Shown piece by piece: positions 25,531 to 33,759 of a stretch of 64,000 nt of DNA (position 1 is its first letter; every line of letters starts with the position of its first letter). The notes beneath the pieces were generated by a model. The model saw only the letters and a program-made list of their open reading frames with translations. It had not been told where the DNA came from and did no database searches. This DNA is from Gallionella sp. GTDB taxonomy: Bacteria > Pseudomonadota > Gammaproteobacteria > Burkholderiales > Gallionellaceae. The translations under genes were made by a program, and so were the position numbers. The stretch is taken from contig JAUSMR010000208.1 of the NCBI GenBank assembly GCA_030645955.1, positions 30,993 through 94,992 of the forward strand, read 5' to 3'.

Positions 25531-28367
25531 TTCCCTACGGTTTTCAGCGCCTGGCCTTGCTCAACAGCGCCGGGTACCGGCGTGCCGAGGTGCCCCTCGA
25601 TGCCTCGGTCTCACTGATCGCGCCGAACAACACCGGCAAGACCAGCCTGATCAACGCCCTGCAGTTTTTGCTGATCGTCGACAAGCGGCGCATGGACTTC
25701 GGCGCCCATGACGTGGACACCAGCCGGCGCTTTTATTTCCCGAACAACGGAGCGTTCATCCTGCTGGAGGTCGCCCTTCCCACGACGGGCACCGTGGTGC
25801 TGGGCTGCGTGGGCAAGGGCGTGAGCCACGACTACGAATACTTTGCCTACAAGGGCGAGCTGAAGCTGGACGACTACCGCTTGGCCGATGGCACCCAGCT
25901 CCAGCAGCCGCAGCTCAAGAGCCACATGGCCCGTCTGGGCAAACTGGTGTTCAGCTACACATCCACGGAGTTTTCCAGTGCGCTGTACGGCACGCGCCGC
26001 CGGGGCCCGGACCAAGAGCCGGACATCACGGTGTTCAAGCTCGAGCATGCCAGCCACGCCGAGTCGTTCCAGCGGGTGCTCACGCGCACGCTGCGGCTGG
26101 ACAAGCTGCGCTCGGGCGATGTCAAGGACTATTTGCTCGCCATCTTTCGCCGCGACCTGCCCGACTCGAGCATTGACTTCAAGGCCGAATGGGACAAGGC
26201 CTTTGCCGAGGTCAACGCAGACCGGGCGCAGTACCTGGCCACGCTCGGGCAGCGCGCCAGCATCGGCATGATGGAGCGCCAGCAGGTCAAGCGCCTGGAG
26301 CTGCGCGGCAAGCTGCTGTGCTTTCGCCCCCTGATCGACCAGCAGCTGCAGGCGTGGGAGGGCCATTTCCACTCCCGGGGCGAGGCGCTGCGAAGCGCAC
26401 TGAGGGATGTCGAAGCCCAGCAGGACAACATGCAGCTCGCTGACCGGGCGTTGAACGACCAGCAAAGTGCATCGGCCCGCCAGCGCCAGCAGTTGCTCGC
26501 CGAGCAGCTTCGGCAAGAAACGCTGGAAACGGAGTTCACGCTGATTGCCTGCCGCGCGCTCCTGGAGGAGGATCTCGCTGGGGACCGCAGCCGCCTGGAG
26601 CAGCAAACGGCGCTGGTGCAAAATGCGGGCAGCCGCGGCAGCGACGCCATTGGCCGGGACATCACTGCAGCGCAGACGGAACGCCAGCAACTCCAGCGTG
26701 AACTGGCCACGCTGGGCGACAACCTGTACCTGCACCTAGCGTCCCTCTTGAACCCGACACAACTCGACACCCTCAACCGCCTGCTGAGCCAGCAGGTGAT
26801 GACGCTGGCGCCCCATGACTTCACGCTGGATGCTGCCGAACTCCAGCGCTGGCTGGACCGTGAACAGGCGGCCCATCCCGGGATGGCGTCGCTGACCGGC
26901 TTGAAGTTTTCGCTGCAGGGGCTCGCGCCGCAGCATGCCCAGCGTTCGCAGTCCGAGATCGAGAAGCGGCTCGCTGAGCTGGCCCAGCAGCTGGAGGCGC
27001 TGGCGCAGCAGGCTCAGGCGGCCCGGGACCTGGACGCGGCACGCCAGAAGAAAAGCCAACTGGACGCGTCGGTGCGGCAGATCGAAGCGCAGATCGGACG
27101 GTTCGATGAACTGCAGCGTCTCCAAGCCGGCCAGACGGCACGCTTGGGCCAGCTCGCCGAGCTCACGGACGCGTTGTCGGCATTGGCGCTCAAGCTGGAC
27201 AGTTCCCTGGCCGCTGCCAAGGCCTTGCGCAAGCAGGCGGAGGATCTGCAAGTGGAACTCAACACGCTGAGCGCCGATCACGCCACCATCTGCCGGCTGC
27301 GCGAGGGCCGGCGCGACGATGCCCGGATGTTCGACGGCCTGGCGGACTTGCCGCACCAGATCTGGCTGGGCACCCGCCAGGTGGACCTGGCCGGCTTGTC
27401 CGAGGCGTTGACCTCTTACCAGCGCGACTGCACGGAACTGGTTCAGCTCGACCGTGACCTCGAGATGCGGCTGGCGCAGCTTCATGGGGGCGGGCTGACC
27501 AAGTTCGAGTTTGACGGCGGCAGTGAAAGCGAGATCGGCCGCATCATCGAGTTCGCTGCGCACCTGCCCCAGGAGGAGCAGGCACTCGATCGCAAATCGC
27601 GCAGCGCGGTGGTGAACGTCACGGCCTGCTTGCGCGAGCTGCGCGATGGCCTGCGCACGTTCAAAAGCAAGATGCGCGACTTCAACCGCCTGATCACCCG
27701 GCGCCAGCTGTCGGACCTGAAAGTCTTCAAGATTGAGCCGGTCGATGAAACGCCGATGGTCGAGGCGGTCGAGCAGCTCATCAGCACGGCCGAAAAAGCC
27801 GAAAGCGGCGAGACCTTTGAGCTGTTCAACCACGCCAGTGTCCTCGATGACGCCGCGCTCAACCGGGCCAAGACCCTTTTGATTCGTGAAGGCGAGGCGC
27901 GCGGCTGCCTGCGGGTCGAGCATTTCTTTCGCCTCGAATTCATCGTTGGCAAGGCCGGGCACAAGGAGGAATCGTTTTCGGACATCGACAGCGCCGCGTC
28001 CAACGGCACCGTGCTCATGGCCAAGCTGGTCACGGGCCTGGCGCTGCTGCATCTGATGCAGGACAAACGCCACAACGTCCAAGCGGTGTGCTACCTGGAC
28101 GAGGCCTCGGCGCTGGACCCGCGCAACCAGCGCAGCCTGATCGAGACCGCGCACGAGTTTGGGTATGCGCTGATATTCGCCTCCCCTGCCCCGCTGGTCA
28201 CGGCGCGCTACTGCGTGCCCATCACCAGCAGCGCGGGCTTCAACCACATCAGCCGCAAGAGCTGGCAGATACTCGAGCCGCTGGAAGCGCTGGAGGACGC
28301 AGCATTGGTTCCAGGCACAGCGGTGCCGCTGGCCCATGATGCCGCTTCCGAGCAGGCGTGGACATGA
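25527..28367 (+). CDS. jetC: Wadjet component JetC, SMC-like ATPase
   Basis: A 946-residue SMC/MukB-like ATPase. The Walker A region is APNNTGKTSLINALQFL at about residues 32-48; two long coiled-coil arms (about 250-430 and 440-600, rich in Gln, Ala and Leu) meet at a hinge; a signature-like SNGTVLMAKLVTGLALL and Walker B VCYLDEASALDPRN (about residue 857) close the head. JetC is thought to extrude DNA loops and so measure plasmid topology. It overlaps jetB and jetD by ATGA, making one four-gene operon. Length is normal for the family. Confidence 0.92.
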   Translation: MIPYGFQRLALLNSAGYRRAEVPLDASVSLIAPNNTGKTSLINALQFLLIVDKRRMDFGAHDVDTSRRFYFPNNGAFILLEVALPTTGTVVLGCVGKGVSHDYEYFAYKGELKLDDYRLADGTQLQQPQLKSHMARLGKLVFSYTSTEFSSALYGTRRRGPDQEPDITVFKLEHASHAESFQRVLTRTLRLDKLRSGDVKDYLLAIFRRDLPDSSIDFKAEWDKAFAEVNADRAQYLATLGQRASIGMMERQQVKRLELRGKLLCFRPLIDQQLQAWEGHFHSRGEALRSALRDVEAQQDNMQLADRALNDQQSASARQRQQLLAEQLRQETLETEFTLIACRALLEEDLAGDRSRLEQQTALVQNAGSRGSDAIGRDITAAQTERQQLQRELATLGDNLYLHLASLLNPTQLDTLNRLLSQQVMTLAPHDFTLDAAELQRWLDREQAAHPGMASLTGLKFSLQGLAPQHAQRSQSEIEKRLAELAQQLEALAQQAQAARDLDAARQKKSQLDASVRQIEAQIGRFDELQRLQAGQTARLGQLAELTDALSALALKLDSSLAAAKALRKQAEDLQVELNTLSADHATICRLREGRRDDARMFDGLADLPHQIWLGTRQVDLAGLSEALTSYQRDCTELVQLDRDLEMRLAQLHGGGLTKFEFDGGSESEIGRIIEFAAHLPQEEQALDRKSRSAVVNVTACLRELRDGLRTFKSKMRDFNRLITRRQLSDLKVFKIEPVDETPMVEAVEQLISTAEKAESGETFELFNHASVLDDAALNRAKTLLIREGEARGCLRVEHFFRLEFIVGKAGHKEESFSDIDSAASNGTVLMAKLVTGLALLHLMQDKRHNVQAVCYLDEASALDPRNQRSLIETAHEFGYALIFASPAPLVTARYCVPITSSAGFNHISRKSWQILEPLEALEDAALVPGTAVPLAHDAASEQAWT

Positions 28368-29314
28368 GCCGGGCCTTGGCGGCGGCGCTGGCCCGGCTGC
28401 TTGAAGGCGCTGGCAACCCTTTGCAAGCCCAGGCCTGCCAGGCCAGCGCGTTCACGGCGTTGCAGCGCCGGGCGCTCGATGACCTGGCGCGCAGCACGGG
28501 CGCGCTGCGGCTCAAGCCCGAAGGCCGGGGCAGCGTGTATGAGGTCGTCAGCGTGGAGGTGCTGACCACCCACCTTCGCGCCTTGCGTCCCCAGCAGGTC
28601 AGCGAGATTGACCCCGCCATCCCCCGGCGCGCGGCCAACATCGCCCTGTCCCGCAGCAGCAAGGGCCGCTCGCACGGGCACGCACTGCATTACCTGCTGG
28701 TCAAGTCGATCACGGATGGCGTGATCTGGCGCGACAGGTCGCCGGAGGCGGAGGAAAAACAGGAAACCCAACAGCTGCATGGCCGCGCTTTTGACCTGTC
28801 GCAGGCAACCGGGACGGCGGGCGCCGGGGTCCTGGCGATCACCGAAGACGACGATTGGCACTCGGACCAGTCGCTCTGGCTGGTGGAGAACCAGGCCTTG
28901 TTTGACCGCCTGGACTGGCTGCCTCCTGATGCCCAGGGCACGGTGGCGTATTACGCGGGCCAGCTGCCGGGCCGTCTGCTCAAGTGGTTGGCATGCCGGC
29001 CGCGGGCCCCGGAGGTGATCGTGTTTGCGGACTACGACGGCGTCGGGCTGCTCAATTACGCCAGGCTGCTGGAGGTCTGCGCCAGTCCCACGCGCTTTTG
29101 GATGATGCCCAACTGGGCAAGGCTGTTGACAACCTATGGCAGCCATGCGGTGTGGCGCAATACACAGAGTGATTTTGAAGCGGCTGTAGCACGCCTTGAA
29201 GCAGTACAGGCACCGCAGGAAGTGATGGAGATGTGCGCGGCACTCCGCGCCCAGGGCTTGGCGCTTGAGCATGAATCGGTGTGGCTCAGCCCAAGCGAGC
29301 CCGGCTCCCATTGA
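28364..29314 (+). CDS. jetD: Wadjet component JetD, TOPRIM nuclease
   Basis: A 316-residue nuclease subunit with a C-terminal TOPRIM-like domain: LAITEDDDW, WLVENQALFDRLDWLP (conserved Glu) and VIVFADYDGVGLLNYARLL (the DxD metal motif). JetD cleaves the plasmid DNA captured by JetABC. Start at ATG 28364 gives an ATGA overlap with jetC; GTG 28358 is an alternative. All the expected acidic residues are present, so the system looks active. Confidence 0.9.
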   Translation: MSRALAAALARLLEGAGNPLQAQACQASAFTALQRRALDDLARSTGALRLKPEGRGSVYEVVSVEVLTTHLRALRPQQVSEIDPAIPRRAANIALSRSSKGRSHGHALHYLLVKSITDGVIWRDRSPEAEEKQETQQLHGRAFDLSQATGTAGAGVLAITEDDDWHSDQSLWLVENQALFDRLDWLPPDAQGTVAYYAGQLPGRLLKWLACRPRAPEVIVFADYDGVGLLNYARLLEVCASPTRFWMMPNWARLLTTYGSHAVWRNTQSDFEAAVARLEAVQAPQEVMEMCAALRAQGLALEHESVWLSPSEPGSH

Positions 29315-29988
29315 ATGGGGCGTTTTCAACGGCAAGGGCCAGAGATGCATTTGCAGTGTTTTGCAACTAGCACCGGCATGCATGACGCGAATGATCATTT
29401 GTGCGCTTTCTTTCCCTGAATGCAGATCTCCCCCTCAATCGAATCCCAGTCCTGGAAGCAGGAGAACGCTGCGTGGGAAGCTTTGACAGGAAAACACTGC
29501 TCGAAATCCATCAAAAAGTGGCGACATGATGGCAAAAATCGATCCAGACGAAAAATCAAAACCCAGCACTGGCGTGGCTTTTCAGCCGGTTTTCCTACTT
29601 CTACGTTTCTAGTGTTTCTACAGTTCCAGAGTTCCATGATTCTATGAACACAGGTAATTGGCAACAAAGTCAGTCGCCTTGGCAAAGACAGGCAACTTAA
29701 GACAAAGAAATTCAAATTTTCCCAAGAGGTGAAGAAAGTGGCGGAGGAAAGACATTGAGGGACATAAAGAAAAGCCAGTGCACTATGTTCAAAGAGCGAT
29801 TTCCCCATTACAAAGTTTATTTTTGATTCAAACATCCATTCCAGTCGATAACAAGAATACAAAAGAACGAAAAGGCTTCCAAAAACACGTCGAGCGGGAG
29901 CGATTGAGTCTAAGCACAGGGTAAAGAATGAGAAAATTAATCAGTCGAAAAATAGTATCTAACGCAATTGGAAACCAGAAAGAATTCT
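29315..29988. other. intergenic, no gene seen
   Basis: About 670 bases without a convincing frame. The minus-strand frame at 29395-29862 has no family-like sequence. Base composition drops towards AT-rich from about 29.6 kb onward, marking a boundary with the next gene. A short tandem-like TTTCTA/GTTCCA stretch lies near 29600-29640. Confidence 0.5.
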
Positions 29989-31230
29989 ATGCAAACAGGC
30001 GCCAAGAAAAAAACCACCGCAGCTTCGTCCAAGAAACCTAAAAAAGGAGCCGGCTTTTATCAAATGAATATTGATGAATTTAAGAAAGCATCTTGTTTTG
30101 GCCATGAAGCGGCGGCAGCTTACATTGTTCTGTGCGGCGGCGTAGATTCTAAAAAAAGCGATACAGCCCGGATAAGTACGCACGGGTGTTTGAGTGTTTC
30201 AAAAAGAGTAGGAATTACAGAAACTCGTGCCGAACGTGCAATAAATGCTCTTTTAAAACAAAATTTGATCAGGAAGCATGAAAGCAAACAGACAAAGAAA
30301 ACTCATGTTCCAGGCGAGCCCACTTATTACATAAATGATGATCACGTTTCAAGCGATGTGGCCATTTCACAGGAATTCTTGCATTCGTCAGAGAAAATTG
30401 AAAACAGCAAGGACTTCTCTTGTTCAAAACAGTCATTGGCATATCTTTGTAAAAATGCTTTAGGAGGGGATGATATACCCCATGCCAACGCCTTGGTTGA
30501 CGCCCTGACACTGTTTTTTTCGCTTCATCAGAAACAGGATTTCGATCTGTTTGCCGGGGTAGACCCGCAAGCTGCCAGTGCAACATTTCGGCCTATTACT
30601 GGTGGAGAAGGTTGGAATGATTCTTGCCACCTGATGCCGATGGAAGGAAATACAAGCTGGAGATTTTTCTCAATGATCCAAGAAGGTGAGATTCAGTTCA
30701 GCAAAGCATTTTTAGAACAAACTTTTTCTGGCATACCCGTGTGGAAGGGGTGCCCCTCGCATGAGGAAAGATGTTTGCATGCCATCGAACAATTAAAAAA
30801 AGCATCTTTGATTTATAACTCCATTGTTTTGTGGGAGTCAAATCCATTGGCCGGTGAAAGCGCCACGCCCATTGATCCAATTTACACTCTTTATGTGGCT
30901 TCGAAACGGAATGATAAAAATGAGCTGATGCTGCAAGAATCCATCCACGATGCATGGTTGAAATCTAATACGCTTCAAAAAGAAGTTGCTTTTCCATTTT
31001 CCGGCAATGACAAGCCCAAACCGGTCTGGAAAGATTCTGGCGTTTATACCTATGTGCTAGATGGTTTTCACAAATCAGGAAAAAAAATGTTGCTTTTGCA
31101 GCTCCGGGTTGCGCGCTGGGCGGCCAATAGGAAGATGAACGAGTTATTAAATGCAGACCGAATCAGAACTGAAAAATGGGAAAAAGAGTTAATAACTGCT
31201 GTCAACAGCACTCAAGCTATCTATATTTAA
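29989..31230 (+). CDS. AT-rich gene for a winged-helix protein of unknown function
   Basis: A 413-residue protein starting at ATG 29989 (AGAAAG upstream). The N-terminus is basic (KKKTTAASSKKPKKG); residues about 25-100 look like a winged helix-turn-helix (AAAAYIVLCGG, LSVSKRVGITETRAERAINALLKQNLIRKHES). The remaining 300 residues have no recognised domain (GWNDSCHLMPMEGN, DPIYTLYVASKRN). Its codon use is clearly more A/T-rich than the Wadjet and BREX genes on either side, a sign of separate acquisition. It sits alone between two defence systems, so it could be a regulator or a one-gene defence protein. Confidence 0.7.
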   Translation: MQTGAKKKTTAASSKKPKKGAGFYQMNIDEFKKASCFGHEAAAAYIVLCGGVDSKKSDTARISTHGCLSVSKRVGITETRAERAINALLKQNLIRKHESKQTKKTHVPGEPTYYINDDHVSSDVAISQEFLHSSEKIENSKDFSCSKQSLAYLCKNALGGDDIPHANALVDALTLFFSLHQKQDFDLFAGVDPQAASATFRPITGGEGWNDSCHLMPMEGNTSWRFFSMIQEGEIQFSKAFLEQTFSGIPVWKGCPSHEERCLHAIEQLKKASLIYNSIVLWESNPLAGESATPIDPIYTLYVASKRNDKNELMLQESIHDAWLKSNTLQKEVAFPFSGNDKPKPVWKDSGVYTYVLDGFHKSGKKMLLLQLRVARWAANRKMNELLNADRIRTEKWEKELITAVNSTQAIYI

Positions 31231-31702
31231 TAGAATCCCTTTGATTTCAAGCGTATGTCATTACGCTGGCTGAATGGACATTGTCAAAATCTGTTGGACA
31301 TATTTTCATTTAAAGGCAGGTTTCTTTTCATCAGTTGGCAACTGATGTGCATGCAGTTGCAACGTCGTTTCATTTGCTTCAAGGACATTGAGGCCAGCCG
31401 GGACTTCCCATAATGCGGAGTCGCTGCAGCGAGCGCGTTCGATGGAAAAAAGGACAGAGTGCAAAAAGGCACAAAAATGATCACGAATCGAAAGTTCGAA
31501 TTGTTTTAAATCAACAGCTTGCGTAAGTTTTTGCCATGCAAACCGTTATGCAAAAGGGTGAGCTACTGGCCCTACGTGCCTCCCAGTTGGCCACACTCCT
31601 CATTGTGAAGCTGCATGAAAACATACAACTGCTCGACGAAAGCCATGGATTGCAGTGATCAGTGCGCACCCCTTGCTTCTCATTCCGCGCATGCCAGCGC
31701 GA
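31231..31702. other. intergenic between convergent genes
   Basis: About 470 bases separating the winged-helix gene from brxL, which run toward each other. No supportable gene or clear hairpin terminator seen. Confidence 0.45.
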
Positions 31703-33757
31703 TCACTCCACCCCGAGTGCCTTGAACACCGCATCCACGGGGTCTGAGTAAAAGCTGGTCTGAAACTTGGCAAACAACTCGCCCGGCACGGTTGCAATAT
31801 CGGTGACGCTCGACATCGGCAGCAGGATGCGTTTGGCACCAGCGTCAAAAGCCACCTGCATGCACTCCGCCAGGCTTCGCACCTGCACGATGGTGCCGCC
31901 CAGACTCATGTCGCCCAGCACAGCCAGTTGCGACTGCACCGGCTTGGCTAGAGCGGCCGAGCACAGCGCGATGAAACTGGCCAGCGTCAGCGCCTGTGGG
32001 GCGCCGCTGTTTTGTAGCTCAACCAGGTGCGTGTGAAAATCCCGCTCCCCCGGCTTGATGGACGCGCTGACGCGGGACGAGTTGGCCTTGAAATAATCAA
32101 ATGCCACCCGAACCGCCTCGCGCGGTGCCACCCCTGAGACGTTGGCTTTGCCCGAGCCGGGAATGGATTGAATCTCCAACCGGTAGATGCCGGGCATCTC
32201 GCTGGAGCCCATGCTGATGGTGTGCAGCGTGCCTGGATTCAGGCGACCTTCAGGCACCAAGGCCCCGCCCGACTGCTCGGGCACGGTCACAAAGCGCTCC
32301 ACACCATCTTCCAGGTCGATGTAGCTGAAATGGACGTCGTAAAACTCCATGCCGCCAATTTTCTTGAGCTGCTCCTTGATGCGGCGGCGCACCTCCAGCG
32401 CGTATTCCAGGCACTTGCGCACTGAGTCCTTGGTGTATTCGCCGTTGGGGCAGACCAGCTTGAGCAGGCCCGAGGTCGTGCGGCGCACCGCGATGGTGTC
32501 GCGCTGGTTCAGGTTGTTGCCCAACTTAAACCATTTGTCGATGGCGTCGGCAAAACTCTGCTTGCGCATCTCTCGCAAATATTCCGCCAAGTAATCGACA
32601 ATCAGGCCGTACTGGTCCGTGAAAAACTCCGGCCGCATCTTGGGGATTTCCCAACCCGGCACGTAGGCGTGAAAACGGTCAAAAAAGGCCGAGTCAATCA
32701 TCGCTTCCGGGAACGGCGCCAGCAGGTGTGAAGTCTTGACTAGCGACTCCACGCTCTGGTTGATATTGCCGACAAACACCATGGCGGCGCTGGCATTGAT
32801 GGACTCCCGGCCCCTGCTGAACGAGCCCGAGGCCATGTAGTCCTTCATGATTTGCACGCCGTCGTGGTCCTTGAAGTTGATGCCCGCCACCTCGTCAAAA
32901 GCCACCACGTCCCACAAGCCGACCAGGCCCACCTTGCGCGCGCCCATGTTGTAAAACAGGTTGGCCACCGTGGTCTGCCCGCCCGACACCAAAATGCTGT
33001 TCGGACTGATTTCCTTGTAGATGTGGCTTTTGCCGGTTCCGCGCGGGCCCAACTCGCAAAAGTTGTAGTTGTTTTCCACCAAGGGAACCATGCGCGCCAG
33101 CAGGTGCCACTTGACCCGCTCCTTGAAGTGGCTTGGCTCCATGCCGGTCGAGCGAATCAGGGCATCAATCCACTGTTCGTCGGTGAAAGCCTTTCGCGCC
33201 TCGAACAGCGCCGCCATGTCCATGTTGGGCATCTGGATGGGCTTAAGGTCTGTCACCATGAAAGGCGAGCCCTTCTGGCCTTCTTCAAATTCATGTTTCA
33301 GGGTGACGATGCACCAGATGCCGCCGACCAGCAGCTTTTCGAACTGGCGCACATAGGTGTCGGAAATCTCGGCGTTTTTCACCCCCAGGTTCGAGAGCAA
33401 GGCCTCGTACACGTCCCGCTTTTCATTGAGCTTGACGGTAATTTTGTCGATAACTTTGTAGGTGCCGTTCTCGCGCACCTTGGATTTGACTTTTTCTGCC
33501 TCGTCCGGGCGCACGTAGTTTTCCGTCAGGATGCGCTTGACGTTGACCAGGCCGTTCTGAATCACGGCTTCGTCATCACTCGCGCAGTACATGCCCAGCA
33601 GGTACTCCAGAACGTACACCGGAACGTTCGCACCCTCCTTAATGAGCTTGGTCAGGTCCTTGCGCACCACCTTGCCGGCAAAGTGGGTGTTGAGCAGGGT
33701 ATCCAGGCTGGTGTCGGACAGCGTTTCAGCGGTGGTGGGGACAAGCATCTTTTCCAT
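31703..33757 (-). CDS. brxL: BREX protein BrxL (AAA+ with Lon-like domain)
   Basis: A 684-residue BREX type 1 effector or regulator. Central AAA+ domain: Walker A ELGPRGTGKSHIYKEI, Walker B VVAFDEVAG, sensor FVGNINQS. The C-terminal Lon-protease-like fold (DFHTHLVELQNSGAPQALTL, AVLGDMSLGGTIVQV) reads GAPQA where active Lon has the GPSAG serine motif, so proteolysis is doubtful. BrxL forms DNA-binding hexamer assemblies in BREX. Start at ATG 33757 (the TTG at 33763 overlaps the pglZ stop). It is the last gene of the BREX operon. Confidence 0.93.
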   Translation of the reverse strand: MEKMLVPTTAETLSDTSLDTLLNTHFAGKVVRKDLTKLIKEGANVPVYVLEYLLGMYCASDDEAVIQNGLVNVKRILTENYVRPDEAEKVKSKVRENGTYKVIDKITVKLNEKRDVYEALLSNLGVKNAEISDTYVRQFEKLLVGGIWCIVTLKHEFEEGQKGSPFMVTDLKPIQMPNMDMAALFEARKAFTDEQWIDALIRSTGMEPSHFKERVKWHLLARMVPLVENNYNFCELGPRGTGKSHIYKEISPNSILVSGGQTTVANLFYNMGARKVGLVGLWDVVAFDEVAGINFKDHDGVQIMKDYMASGSFSRGRESINASAAMVFVGNINQSVESLVKTSHLLAPFPEAMIDSAFFDRFHAYVPGWEIPKMRPEFFTDQYGLIVDYLAEYLREMRKQSFADAIDKWFKLGNNLNQRDTIAVRRTTSGLLKLVCPNGEYTKDSVRKCLEYALEVRRRIKEQLKKIGGMEFYDVHFSYIDLEDGVERFVTVPEQSGGALVPEGRLNPGTLHTISMGSSEMPGIYRLEIQSIPGSGKANVSGVAPREAVRVAFDYFKANSSRVSASIKPGERDFHTHLVELQNSGAPQALTLASFIALCSAALAKPVQSQLAVLGDMSLGGTIVQVRSLAECMQVAFDAGAKRILLPMSSVTDIATVPGELFAKFQTSFYSDPVDAVFKALGVE

Positions 33758-33759
33758 TT

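Noticed and set aside
29395..29862. 155-residue minus-strand frame
   Set aside because: No recognisable domain or ribosome binding site, in an eroded AT-rich stretch.
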